Below are positions 55,062 to 64,000 of a stretch of 64,000 nucleotides of DNA, piece by piece; within the stretch, counting starts at the first letter, position 1; the number at the start of each line of letters is the position of its first letter. The notes under the pieces were generated by a model. It did no database searches and was not told the origin of the DNA. It worked only from the letters and a program-made list of their open reading frames with translations. The stretch comes from Candidatus Gemmiger stercorigallinarum (GTDB taxonomy: Bacteria; Bacillota; Clostridia; Oscillospirales; Ruminococcaceae). Where the stretch lies: NCBI GenBank assembly GCA_019119495.1, contig DWWX01000015.1, positions 1-64,000 on the forward strand. The letters are read 5' to 3'. Both the position numbers and the translations under genes were made by a program.

Positions 55062-56333
55062 ATGAAAAAGAAAAACAAAGTTCTTGCCGCGGCGCTGGCC
55101 GGCGCCATGAGCATCAGCCTGCTGGCCGGATGCAGTTCCTCGGCCCAGCAGGGCGGGACCTCGTCGGCCGCATCGGACTCTTCTGCGGCGGAGGAGAGCA
55201 GCTCCACCACGGCACAGAGCAGCACGGCGGCTTCCGGCGAGGAGGACAACGTCATCCGCATCGGGGCCATCGGACCGATGACCGGCGGCTCCGCCATTTA
55301 CGGCGAGGGCGCGCAGAACGCCATTGAGATGGCGGTGGAGGAGATCAACGCTGACGACAGCAGCCCCTACACCATCGAGATCGTCAACGGCGGCGAGATC
55401 GCCGACGACGCCCAGGACGCCCGCCAGGCCATGAACGCCTACAACCTGGTCATGGCGGATAACCCCGAAGCGTTGGTCGGCAGCTTTTTCTCCACCGTCA
55501 CGCTGCCCATTGCCGAGCAGGCTGCCGTGGACAATATGCTGCTGGTGGCCACCGGCGCCACCAACGTGGATGTGACGGCGGATAAGCCGACGGTATTCCG
55601 CGACTGCTTTATCGACCCCTACCAGGGCCGCATGGCCGCGCTGTTTGTGCAGAGCGAGGGCTACAGCCAGGTGGCGGTCATCTACGCCAACGACGACGAC
55701 TACTCCAACGGCCTGAAGGACGCTTTCATTGAAAACTGCGAGGCCCTGGGCATCGAGGTCGTCTACGAGGGCCAGTGCACCACCACCGATACCGACTACA
55801 CCAGCCAGCTGTCCCAGGTGGTCGCCTCCGGCGCCGAGTTCCTCTATTACCCCTGCTTCCAGGATACCGTTCCGCTGTTGGTCAGCCAGGCCCGCTCCGC
55901 CGGCTTTACCGGCGCCATCATGGGCGGCGACGGCTGGGACAGCTCGGACACCACCGGCCTGGAATCCCAGTTTGAAAACTGCTACTTTACCAACCACTAT
56001 TCCAGCGAGGATACCTCTGAGGCGGTCCAGAACTTTGTCACCAAATATACCGAGACCTACGGCACCGAGAGCCTGAACGCCTGCGCTTCGCTGTACTATG
56101 ACGCCATCTATATGATCTACCAGGCGGCCCGGAACGGCGGCGGCACCGACACCGCCAGCCTGGTGGAAGGCATGACCGGCATGACCTTTACCGGCGTGGG
56201 CGGCACCTTTACGCTGGACGAGAACGGTGACCCGCAGAAACAGATCGTTTTCAACACCTTTGTGGACGGCGAGGTCCAGTGGTTCGAGACCCTTGGCCCG
56301 GACGGCGAGGTCGTCGCCAGCCGCGAGAGCTGA
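55062..56333 (+). CDS. Branched-chain/other amino-acid ABC transporter substrate-binding protein (LivK family)
   Basis: Lipobox SLLAGC; IRIGAIGPMTGGSAIYGEGAQNAIEMAVEEINA; YANDDDYSNGLKDAF. Confidence 0.93.
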   Translation: MKKKNKVLAAALAGAMSISLLAGCSSSAQQGGTSSAASDSSAAEESSSTTAQSSTAASGEEDNVIRIGAIGPMTGGSAIYGEGAQNAIEMAVEEINADDSSPYTIEIVNGGEIADDAQDARQAMNAYNLVMADNPEALVGSFFSTVTLPIAEQAAVDNMLLVATGATNVDVTADKPTVFRDCFIDPYQGRMAALFVQSEGYSQVAVIYANDDDYSNGLKDAFIENCEALGIEVVYEGQCTTTDTDYTSQLSQVVASGAEFLYYPCFQDTVPLLVSQARSAGFTGAIMGGDGWDSSDTTGLESQFENCYFTNHYSSEDTSEAVQNFVTKYTETYGTESLNACASLYYDAIYMIYQAARNGGGTDTASLVEGMTGMTFTGVGGTFTLDENGDPQKQIVFNTFVDGEVQWFETLGPDGEVVASRES

Positions 56334-56579
56334 CCCGCAGCCGGGCGCCCTGCCGGGGGCCGACGATCCCCGGCACAGTTCCCCCAAAACTTCTCCCATA
56401 GCAAGCAGCTTCTCCCAAAACGGCGGCATGTGGCCGGCAACCGCCCGCCCCATGCCGCCGTACCTGTTTGGAAAATGCTGTCTGCCCTGCCGCACAGGCC
56501 CCCGCAAGCTGCTGCGCGGCGGGGAAGGCGGCACTTCCCGGCAGCACCGCAAAACCGAGACCCGAAAGGAGAATGGAGC

Positions 56580-57470
56580 ATGACCTTCTCGCTGTTTTTT
56601 CAGTCGCTGATCAACGGGCTGAACCTGGGCGCGACCTATGCGCTGATCGCGCTGGGGTACACCATGGTGTACGGCATCATCCGCATGATCAACTTTGCCC
56701 ACGGCGACTTTATCATGATCGGCGCCTACACGCTGTTTTACACCGTTCCGCTGATGGTGGACAGTGGCATGCCGGCCTGGCTGGCGGTGGCTGCCGCCAT
56801 CGTGGTCTGCGCCATTGTGGGCGTGCTGGTGGAGACCTTTGCCTACCGGCCGGTGCGCAAGGCAGGCCCCATGTCGGCTTTGATCACCGCCCTGGCCATG
56901 AGCATCTTTCTGCAAAACCTGGCCATGGTGCTGTTCGGCAGCCGGCCGCACAATGTCTCGGCCATCTTTTCGCTGCCGTCGGTCAGCGTGGCGGGGGTCA
57001 CGGTCTCGCTCAACGTGGTGCTGACCATCGTCATCGGCCTGGCCATCATGCTGGGGCTGCAGCTGTTTGTGCAAAAAACCAAGCTGGGCAAGGCGATGCG
57101 CGCCGTGCCCCAGGACCGGGACGCCTCCACCCTGATGGGCATCAACGTCAACCGCATCATCACCGTGACCTTTGCCATCGGCTCGGCGCTGGCGGCGGTG
57201 GCGGCGCTGATGTACTGCACCACCTACCCCCGCGTCACCAACGACATGGGCACCACCATGGGCATGAAAGCCTTTATCGCCGCGGTTTTGGGCGGCATCG
57301 GCGTTATCCCCGGCGCCATGCTGGGCGGCGTGCTGGTGGGCCTGATCGAGGTGTTTGTCCGCCTGTTTGCCCCCGGCTGGTACGAGGCGGTCACCTACGC
57401 CACGCTGATCGTCATCCTGCTGGTCAAGCCCTCCGGCATCCTGGGCCGCAACACCGGCGAGAAAGTGTAA
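56580..57470 (+). CDS. livH: Branched-chain amino acid ABC permease LivH
   Basis: LINGLNLGATYALIALGYTMVYGIIRMINFAHGDFIMIGAY. Confidence 0.95.
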   Translation: MTFSLFFQSLINGLNLGATYALIALGYTMVYGIIRMINFAHGDFIMIGAYTLFYTVPLMVDSGMPAWLAVAAAIVVCAIVGVLVETFAYRPVRKAGPMSALITALAMSIFLQNLAMVLFGSRPHNVSAIFSLPSVSVAGVTVSLNVVLTIVIGLAIMLGLQLFVQKTKLGKAMRAVPQDRDASTLMGINVNRIITVTFAIGSALAAVAALMYCTTYPRVTNDMGTTMGMKAFIAAVLGGIGVIPGAMLGGVLVGLIEVFVRLFAPGWYEAVTYATLIVILLVKPSGILGRNTGEKV

Positions 57471-57486
57471 GGGAGGCCTGATCCAA

Positions 57487-58533
57487 ATGACAAAAAAGCG
57501 GGCTTTGAGCTATCTTTTGAACTTTGCCGGCGTCGCGGTGCTGTTTGCCGCCCTGACCGCAATGTTTGCCTTCAACGGTTTCGGCGATTCCACCACCTAT
57601 GTGGAGGGCGTCTGCACCACCGCCTGCTACACCATCATCATGGTGGCGTCGCTCAACCTGGTGGTGGGCTTTATGGGCGAGTTCTCGCTGGGGCACGCCG
57701 GCTTTGTGTCGGTGGGGGCCTATGTGGCGGCCATCACCTCCAACGCGCTGGCGGGGCGCGGTCTCTCGGACGCGGCGCTGCTGATCGTGGCGGTGCTGGC
57801 GGGCGGGCTGGCGGCCGGCCTGGCCGGCGTGCTGGTGGGCATCCCCGCGCTGCGCCTGCGGGGCGATTACCTGGCCATCGTCACCATGGCCTTTGCCGAG
57901 ATCATCCGCGTGGTGTTCTGCAACCTGGAGATCACCGGCGGCGGCCGCACCATGAGCGGCATCCTCAAGCTGTCCACCTTTGGCAGCACCTTCTGGATCA
58001 TGGTGGTCTGCGTCACCATCATGTTCCTGTTCGTGCGCAGCCGGTTCGGCCGCACGGTGCAGGCCATCCGCGAGGACTACATCGCCGCCGAGGCCTCCGG
58101 CATCAACGTCACCTTCTACAAGGTCATGACCTTTGCCGTCTCCTCCTTCTTTGCGGGGGTCGGCGGCGGCGTCTACGCCCACTACATGACCGCCATGATC
58201 CCCACAAACTTCGATTTCAACTACTCGGCCGAGCTTTTGTCCGAGGTCATCATCGGCGGCACCGGTTCGCTGACCGGCTCCATCATCGGCGCGGCCTTCC
58301 TGTCCGCTTTGCCGGAGCTGATGCGGCAGTTCTCCACCTACCGGATGCTGGGCTACTCGGTGGTGCTGGTACTGGTCATGCTGTTCCGTCCCGGCGGCAT
58401 CTTCGGCCGGTGGGAGTTCTCGCTGACCCGTGCGCTGGAAAAGCTGGCCGGCCGCGGCAAGTCCAAGACCGGCGCGCCAGAGCCGCTGCCGGAAAGCCCG
58501 GCGGCGAAACCGGCGCCGGAGAAAGGAGCGTGA
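57487..58533 (+). CDS. livM: Branched-chain amino acid ABC permease LivM
   Basis: NLVVGFMGEFSLGHAGFVSVGAYVAAI, RLRGDYLAIVTMAFAEIIRVV, RAIREDYIAAEASGIN-like. Confidence 0.95.
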   Translation: MTKKRALSYLLNFAGVAVLFAALTAMFAFNGFGDSTTYVEGVCTTACYTIIMVASLNLVVGFMGEFSLGHAGFVSVGAYVAAITSNALAGRGLSDAALLIVAVLAGGLAAGLAGVLVGIPALRLRGDYLAIVTMAFAEIIRVVFCNLEITGGGRTMSGILKLSTFGSTFWIMVVCVTIMFLFVRSRFGRTVQAIREDYIAAEASGINVTFYKVMTFAVSSFFAGVGGGVYAHYMTAMIPTNFDFNYSAELLSEVIIGGTGSLTGSIIGAAFLSALPELMRQFSTYRMLGYSVVLVLVMLFRPGGIFGRWEFSLTRALEKLAGRGKSKTGAPEPLPESPAAKPAPEKGA

Positions 58534-58539
58534 ACACAA

Positions 58540-59346
58540 ATGGCGGAAACAACAGCCAAAACCCCCATTTTAAAAGCGCAGAACCTGGGCATCCAGTTCG
58601 GCGGCCTGAAGGCGGTGGACGATTTCAATATCGAGATCGGCCAGTCGGAGCTGGTGGGGCTGATCGGCCCCAACGGCGCGGGCAAGACCACGGTGTTCAA
58701 CCTGATCACCGGCGTCTACAAGCCCACCGAGGGCTCTTTCTACCTGTGCGGCGAGCGGATGAACGGCAAAAAGACCCACCAGATCGTCCACGCCGGCATT
58801 GCCCGCACCTTCCAGAACATCCGCCTGTTCAAAAAGATGACGGTCATCGAAAACGTCAAGGCCGCCATGCAGGAACACCTGACCTACGGCATCGCCCAGG
58901 CCATCTTCCGCACCCCCAAATACTGGGCCGAGGAGGCCGCCGCCACCAAACGGGCGAAGGAACTGCTGGAGGTGGTGCACCTGTCCGGCAAGGAGGAGCT
59001 GGAGGCCGACAACCTGCCCTACGGCCAGCAGCGCCGGCTGGAGATCGCCCGCGCCCTGGCCACCGACATGAAGCTGCTGCTTCTGGACGAGCCGGCCGCC
59101 GGCATGAACCCCACCGAGACCGAGGAACTGCTGGAGATCATCGACTACATCCGGGATGCCTTCAAGGTGTCGGTGCTGCTGATCGAGCACGACATGAGCC
59201 TGGTGATGAAGATCTGCGAGCGCATCCAGGTGCTGGATTTCGGCACCACCATCGCCGCAGGCACCCCGGCCGAGGTGGCCAACGATCCCCGCGTCATCGA
59301 GGCCTACCTGGGCAAACCGAGAAAGGAGGCGGCGAAGGATGCTTGA
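58540..59346 (+). CDS. livG: Branched-chain amino acid ABC ATPase LivG
   Basis: GPNGAGKTTVFNLITGVYKPTEG, ARTFQNIRLFKKMTVIENV, LPYGQQRRLEIARALATDMKLLLLDEPAAGMNP. Confidence 0.97.
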   Translation: MAETTAKTPILKAQNLGIQFGGLKAVDDFNIEIGQSELVGLIGPNGAGKTTVFNLITGVYKPTEGSFYLCGERMNGKKTHQIVHAGIARTFQNIRLFKKMTVIENVKAAMQEHLTYGIAQAIFRTPKYWAEEAAATKRAKELLEVVHLSGKEELEADNLPYGQQRRLEIARALATDMKLLLLDEPAAGMNPTETEELLEIIDYIRDAFKVSVLLIEHDMSLVMKICERIQVLDFGTTIAAGTPAEVANDPRVIEAYLGKPRKEAAKDA

Positions 59347-60037
59347 AGTAAAGGACCTGAAAGTCAGCTACGGCGCCGTGCAGGCGCTGGACGGCGTCTC
59401 GCTGACCGTCAGCGACGGCGAGATCGTCTCGCTGATCGGCGCCAACGGCGCGGGCAAGACCACCGCGCTGCGCACCATCACCGGGCTGGAGAAGGCCGCT
59501 GCGGGCAGCATCGTCTTTGACGGCCACGACCTGCGCAAGACCGAGCCCAGCAGGATCATTGGCCTGAAGCTGGCCCACGTGCCGGAAGGCCGGCATATCT
59601 TCCCCGAAATGACGGTGGAGGAAAACCTGGAGATGGGCGCCTACGCCGACCCCGCCGGCAGGGAGGGGACGATGCAGACCGTCTACGCCCGTTTCCCCCG
59701 CCTGAAAGAGCGCCGCCGCCAGCTGGCCGGCACCCTTTCCGGCGGCGAGCAGCAGATGCTTGCCGTGGGCCGCGCGCTGATGGCAAAGCCCAGGATGATT
59801 TTGATGGACGAGCCGTCCATGGGCCTGTCGCCCCTGCTGGTGCAGGAGATCTTTGACATCATCCAGGAGGTCAACAAGCAGGGCATCACCATCCTGCTGG
59901 TGGAGCAGAACGCCCGGATGGCGCTGTCCATCTCCGACCGGGCCTACGTGCTGGAGACCGGGCACATCACCATCCAGGGCAAAGCCGGCGACCTGCTGAA
60001 CGACGAGCGGGTCAAAAAAGCCTATTTGGGCCAGTGA
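59339..60037 (+). CDS. livF: Branched-chain amino acid ABC ATPase LivF
   Basis: GANGAGKTTALRTITGL, VPEGRHIFPEMTVEENLEMGAY, LSGGEQQMLAVGRALMAKPRMILMDEPSMGLSP. Confidence 0.97.
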   Translation: MLEVKDLKVSYGAVQALDGVSLTVSDGEIVSLIGANGAGKTTALRTITGLEKAAAGSIVFDGHDLRKTEPSRIIGLKLAHVPEGRHIFPEMTVEENLEMGAYADPAGREGTMQTVYARFPRLKERRRQLAGTLSGGEQQMLAVGRALMAKPRMILMDEPSMGLSPLLVQEIFDIIQEVNKQGITILLVEQNARMALSISDRAYVLETGHITIQGKAGDLLNDERVKKAYLGQ

Positions 60038-60060
60038 CCCGCAGCGAAGGAGGAAACGAG

Positions 60061-60726
60061 ATGAGCCAGGAGTATTTTGCCATTGCCATCACCCGCACCT
60101 GCGGCAGCGGCGGCGGCAGCTACATCGGCCGCAGGATCGCCGCCGACTACGGCATCGATTTCTACGACCGCAAGCTGCTGCGCCTTGCCAGCGAGGACAG
60201 CGGCATCAACGAGGCGCTGTTTGCCCACGCGGACGAGGATACCCGCAGACGGCTTTTGTACAAGGTGTCCCGCAGCGTCTACGACGGCACCGACATCCCG
60301 CCCGAAAGCGGCAACTTCCTGTCCGACCGGGCGCTGTTTTCCCACCAGGCCAAGGTGCTGCGCCGCCTGCTGGACCAGGAAAGCTACGTCTGCGTGGGCC
60401 GCGCGGCGGACTTTGTGCTGCGTGACAAGCCGCGGGTGCTTTCGGTGTTTCTGGACGCCCCCTACGAGGACCGCATCCGCCGCGAGATGAGCCGCCAGGG
60501 CATTGCCCGCGCCGGGGCCAAGCGGTACATCGACCGGCTGGACAAATACCGCAACGACTACTACAGCTACCACACCGGCAGGCGGTGGAAGGACCTGTCC
60601 AACTACGACCTCTGCCTGGACACCGCCGCCCTTGGGCTGGACAACTGCGTTGCCCTGATCGAGGAATACCTGTACCTGCGCTACGGCGTGGAAAGGCCGG
60701 GAAAAAGCGAAACCGCTTTATCATGA
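60061..60726 (+). CDS. Cytidylate kinase-like family protein
   Basis: AIAITRTCGSGGGSYIGRRIAADYGIDFYDRKLLRLASEDSGI; CVGRAADFVLRD; DKYRNDYYSYHTGRRWKDLSNYDLCLDT. Confidence 0.85.
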   Translation: MSQEYFAIAITRTCGSGGGSYIGRRIAADYGIDFYDRKLLRLASEDSGINEALFAHADEDTRRRLLYKVSRSVYDGTDIPPESGNFLSDRALFSHQAKVLRRLLDQESYVCVGRAADFVLRDKPRVLSVFLDAPYEDRIRREMSRQGIARAGAKRYIDRLDKYRNDYYSYHTGRRWKDLSNYDLCLDTAALGLDNCVALIEEYLYLRYGVERPGKSETALS

Positions 60727-60727
60727 G

Positions 60728-60855
60728 GAATGAGAAATTAGGAATGAAGAATTTATGTCGTCCGCGCGGCCGCCCCGCGCTCAACAAAATGCGTTTGGTC
60801 TTGCCTGTGCATTTTTGAGGCGGCGAAGCCGCCGGAACACCAAAATTTCTCATGC
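60728..60855. repeat. Possible small MITE-like insertion
   Basis: AT-rich block bounded by inverted ATGAGAAATT (60730) / AATTTCTCAT (60853). Confidence 0.4.
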
Positions 60856-60902
60856 CGCATTGCGCATTGCTGATTTTTATAAATTTCGGGGAGGGAACAC
60901 CC

Positions 60903-61763
60903 ATGCTCAAAGAGCTTGCCTACTATGACGGCGTGTACGGCACGCCGGAGGAAGTCAAGGTGCCGTTCAACGACCGCGTCCACTTTTTCGGCGACGGCGT
61001 CTACGACGCCACCGTCGGCGCCAACGGCAAGGTTTACTTGCTGCAGGACCATCTGGACCGCTTTTATTCCAGCGCAAAGGCGCTGGACATCCGCATCCCC
61101 ATGGAAAAAACCGAGCTTGGCAGCCTGCTGACCGGCCTGCTGGCCCGCGTGGAGGGCAGCACCCACTTTGTCTACTGGCAGGTCACCCGCGGCGTCAACG
61201 ACCGCGACCACACCTACCCGGACGGCATGCCCGGCAAGCTGTGGGTGATGATCCGCCCCAACCGCTTGAACGACCCCGACAAGCCCATCAAGCTGGTCAC
61301 CCGGCCGGACACCCGCTTTTACCACTGCAACATCAAGACGCTGAACCTGATCCCCAGCGTCATGGCCGCCGAGGAAGCCAAGCGCCTGGGCGTGCAGGAG
61401 ACGGTGTTCCACCGCGGCGGCATCGTCACCGAGTGCGCCCATTCCAACGTCTCGATCCTGAAAAACGGGGTGTTCTACTCCCACCCCAACGACGAGCTGA
61501 TCCTGCGGGGCATCGCCAAGACCCATATGATCCAGGCCTGCTACCGGCTGGGCATCACCGTGATGGAAAAGCCCTTCACGCTGGACGAGCTGCGGGACGC
61601 CGACGAGATCATCGTCAGCTCCTCCTCCAACTTCTGCCTGCATGCCTGCGAGCTGGACGGCGCCCCGGCCGGCGGCAAAGACCCCGCCACCCTCAAGGCC
61701 ATCCAGGACGCGGTATTGCAGGAATACTTTGACTATACCGGCAAGACGTCGGTGGTGGATTGA
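60903..61763 (+). CDS. Class IV PLP-dependent aminotransferase, probably D-amino acid aminotransferase
   Basis: VPFNDRVHFFGDGVYDATVGANGKVYLLQDHLDRFYSSA, IKTLNLIPSVMAAEEAKRLGVQETVFHRGGIVTECAHSNVSILKNG. Confidence 0.88.
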   Translation: MLKELAYYDGVYGTPEEVKVPFNDRVHFFGDGVYDATVGANGKVYLLQDHLDRFYSSAKALDIRIPMEKTELGSLLTGLLARVEGSTHFVYWQVTRGVNDRDHTYPDGMPGKLWVMIRPNRLNDPDKPIKLVTRPDTRFYHCNIKTLNLIPSVMAAEEAKRLGVQETVFHRGGIVTECAHSNVSILKNGVFYSHPNDELILRGIAKTHMIQACYRLGITVMEKPFTLDELRDADEIIVSSSSNFCLHACELDGAPAGGKDPATLKAIQDAVLQEYFDYTGKTSVVD

Positions 61764-61774
61764 GGGGACAGGGT

Positions 61775-62854
61775 ATGCGGATCGATACACGGGACGAACT
61801 GGAAAAATGCAACGTGGGCGAAAACCTGGACGCCCTGATGACGCTGGACCCCCGCGGCTACGGCGTCTGCCGCATCCTGTACGCGGGGGCCAGGACCTAC
61901 ACCGGCGAACCACTGACCATGCACGCGGCCGAAACCCTCTGCCGGGCGGTGCATCCGGGGGATATGGTCTTTATCCTGACCGGCTTTGTGCTGATCCCCC
62001 ACAAGGTGCCGGAGATGGACGGCACCGTCAGCGCCATGCTGCTGGCGCGGGCGCTGGTGCGGGCTTTCGGGGCAAAACCCGTCATCGTCTGCCCGGCGGA
62101 CAGCGTGGAGGCCATCCGCCGCTGCGCCGCCGTGGTGGGCCTGCACTGCTACGATGACCTGGAGACCGTCAAGGCCCTGCCCTTGAGCATGGGGGTGGCG
62201 GCCTTTACCAAGGACGCCGCCGAAGCCCCCGCCCAGGCCAGGGCCCTGGCCGATGCGTGCAGCCCCGCCGCCGTCATCGCCATCGAGGCGGCGGGCGCCA
62301 ACGCGCTGGGCGTCTACCACAACTCGGCCGGGCAGGACGTGACCGCCCTGCAGGCCAAGAGCGAGGCGCTGTGGGACCTTTTGCGCCAGCGGGGCGTGGC
62401 CAACATCGCCATCGGCGACCTGGGCAACGAGATCGGCATGAACTCGCTCAGCGACCACATCCTGCGCTATGTGCCCTACACCGCCCCCGGCGAGTGCAGC
62501 TGCGGCTGCGGGGGCGGCATCCTAAGCGCCGCCGCGGCGGACAACGTCATCACCGCCACCTGCTCCGACTGGGGCTGCTACGGCATGATGGCGGCGCTGG
62601 CCTACCTGAAAAGGGACATGGAGATTTTGCACCGCGAGGAGATGGAGTCCGAGGTGATGCGGGTGGCTGCCCGCAACGGCTTTATCGATATGACCGGCTC
62701 GCTGCTGCCGGGCATCGACGGCTTCAGCACCCGGATGAACGTGGGCATCGTCAGCCTGATGCGCCAGTGCACCGCCTACGCGGTGCGCCACTCCCACGAG
62801 AGCGACCGCTGGTTCGGCCCGGTGCTGGAAAAGGGCTTTTTCAGCGGCAGGTAA
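61775..62854 (+). CDS. DUF4392 / D-glutamate cyclase-like protein
   Basis: MVFILTGFVLIPHKVPEMDGTVSAMLLARAL, IAIEAAGANALGVYHNSAG, GVANIAIGDLGNEIGMNSL, DWGCYGMMAALAYL, SRMNVGIVSLMR-like. Confidence 0.8.
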   Translation: MRIDTRDELEKCNVGENLDALMTLDPRGYGVCRILYAGARTYTGEPLTMHAAETLCRAVHPGDMVFILTGFVLIPHKVPEMDGTVSAMLLARALVRAFGAKPVIVCPADSVEAIRRCAAVVGLHCYDDLETVKALPLSMGVAAFTKDAAEAPAQARALADACSPAAVIAIEAAGANALGVYHNSAGQDVTALQAKSEALWDLLRQRGVANIAIGDLGNEIGMNSLSDHILRYVPYTAPGECSCGCGGGILSAAAADNVITATCSDWGCYGMMAALAYLKRDMEILHREEMESEVMRVAARNGFIDMTGSLLPGIDGFSTRMNVGIVSLMRQCTAYAVRHSHESDRWFGPVLEKGFFSGR

Positions 62855-62892
62855 AGGCGGCAGGCAGATTTGCAAGACAGGAGGGAAGGGGT

Positions 62893-63579
62893 ATGTCCAT
62901 CCAAACGGCCCCGGTGGGGGATACCGGCGTGCTGGCCGTGTTTGAGCAGAAGATCGCCGAGGAGATCGGCGCGCAGGTGGCGGCGCTGGACGCGGCCGTC
63001 CGCGCGGCCAAGATCCCCGGCGTGGGCGAGACGGTGCCGGCCTTTGCCTCGCTGCTGGTCCGCTATGACCCGCTGGCCACCGACTACGACGCCGTGGCCG
63101 GGGCGGTCGACGCGCTGGCACAGCGCCTGCCGCCGCCCAAACCCGACGCCGGCCGGCTGGTGACCATCCCGGTCTGCTACGGCGGAGACTTTGGCCCCGA
63201 CCTTGCCTTTGTGGCCAAACACGCCGGCCTGACCGAGGCCGAGGTCATCCGCCGCCATACCGGGCGGGACTACCGCATTTACATGCTGGGCTTTCTGCCC
63301 GGATTTCCCTATCTGGGCGGGCTGGACCCCGGGCTCTTCACGCCGCGGCTGCAAAACCCCCGCACCGCCATCCCCGCGGGATCGGTGGGCATCGGCGGCG
63401 AGCAGACCGGTATCTACCCGGTGGCGTCCCCCGGCGGCTGGCAGCTGATCGGCCGCACGCCGCTGGACCTGTTTGATCCGGAACGGCCGCCCCGGTATGC
63501 CGCCGGCGACCGCATCCGCTTTACCGCCATCACGCCGGAACAGTTTGCCAAACTGGCCGAGAAGGAGGGCACCGCATGA
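62893..63579 (+). CDS. pxpB: 5-oxoprolinase subunit PxpB (KipI family)
   Basis: VTIPVCYGGDFGPDLAFVAKHAGLTEAEVIRRHTGRDYRIYMLGFLPGFPYLGGLDPGLFTPRLQNPRTAIPAGSVGIGGEQTGIYPVASPGGWQLIGRTPLDLF. Confidence 0.96.
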   Translation: MSIQTAPVGDTGVLAVFEQKIAEEIGAQVAALDAAVRAAKIPGVGETVPAFASLLVRYDPLATDYDAVAGAVDALAQRLPPPKPDAGRLVTIPVCYGGDFGPDLAFVAKHAGLTEAEVIRRHTGRDYRIYMLGFLPGFPYLGGLDPGLFTPRLQNPRTAIPAGSVGIGGEQTGIYPVASPGGWQLIGRTPLDLFDPERPPRYAAGDRIRFTAITPEQFAKLAEKEGTA

Positions 63580-64000
63580 GCATTTGCATCCTGGACCCCG
63601 GCCCGCTGACCACCGTGCAGGACCTGGGGCGCGCGGGGTTTGCGGCCCAGGGCTGCCGCACCTGCGGCGCGGCGGATGGGTACTCGGCCCGGCTGGCCAA
63701 CCTGCTGGTGGGCAACGCCCTCGGCGACGCGGTGCTGGAGACCACCCTGCGCGGGCCGGAGCTGCGGTTTGAGATCGCCGCGGTCTTTGCCCTGGCCGGG
63801 GCCGAAGCCCCCGCCGCGCTGGACGGCGTCTCGGTGCCGTTTTATGCGCCGCTGTTTGCCCCGGCGGGCAGCGTGCTGAAGATCGCCGCCGCCCGCACCG
63901 GCCTGCGCAGCTACCTGGCTGTTTGGGGCGGCATTCCTGTGCCGCAGGTGCGGGGCAGCCGCGCGACCGACCTGGCCTGCCGCCTGGGCGGGTTCCGGGG
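63576..64000 (+). CDS. pxpC: 5-oxoprolinase subunit PxpC (KipA family), C-terminus beyond window
   Basis: ILDPGPLTTVQDLGRAGFAAQGCRTCGAADGYSARLANLLVGNALGDAVLETTLRGPELRF; ATGA overlap with pxpB. Confidence 0.95.
   Translation, partial: MSICILDPGPLTTVQDLGRAGFAAQGCRTCGAADGYSARLANLLVGNALGDAVLETTLRGPELRFEIAAVFALAGAEAPAALDGVSVPFYAPLFAPAGSVLKIAAARTGLRSYLAVWGGIPVPQVRGSRATDLACRLGGFR

Overview
This is a 64 kb chromosomal window from a GC-rich, spore-forming Firmicute. It looks Oscillospiraceae/Ruminococcaceae-like (inference from gene content and repeat style). I support about 53 protein-coding genes. No tRNA, rRNA, CRISPR array, IS transposase or intact prophage was recognised. Main blocks: KDG/KDPG catabolism (kdgK, an aldolase-VOC fusion, a divergent IclR regulator with two palindromic operators); two glycosyltransferases; hflX; a five-gene two-component/lipoprotein operon; greA-lysS; scattered sporulation genes (spoIIP, spoVAC, dpaAB with a murA paralogue); rpsT, prmA, rsmE; two zinc-ligand-less M23-like paralogues; ftsZ plus a DivIVA-like coiled-coil gene; a sugar ABC transporter with tandemly duplicated binding proteins and its own two-component system; a glycine-cleavage operon (gcvT-H-PA-PB-lplA-lpdA) under a tandem glycine riboswitch; a Liv ABC transporter with a terminator-containing leader; and, at the right edge, a D-amino-acid aminotransferase / DUF4392 (D-glutamate cyclase-like) / pxpB / pxpC cluster. 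Three intergenic regions carry mosaic non-coding inverted-repeat (MITE-like) elements in two size classes, including a direct duplication at a 600-bp offset. Strongest candidates for undescribed biology: (1) the RR-lipoprotein-HK-secreted protein-lipoprotein operon whose lipoproteins share a C-x4-C-A-H-x4-C motif; (2) the putative D-Glu/5-oxoproline salvage cluster; (3) the double-terminator leader upstream of the Liv operon; (4) the mosaic repeats. All calls come from reading the sequence and remembered family motifs; no database search was run.
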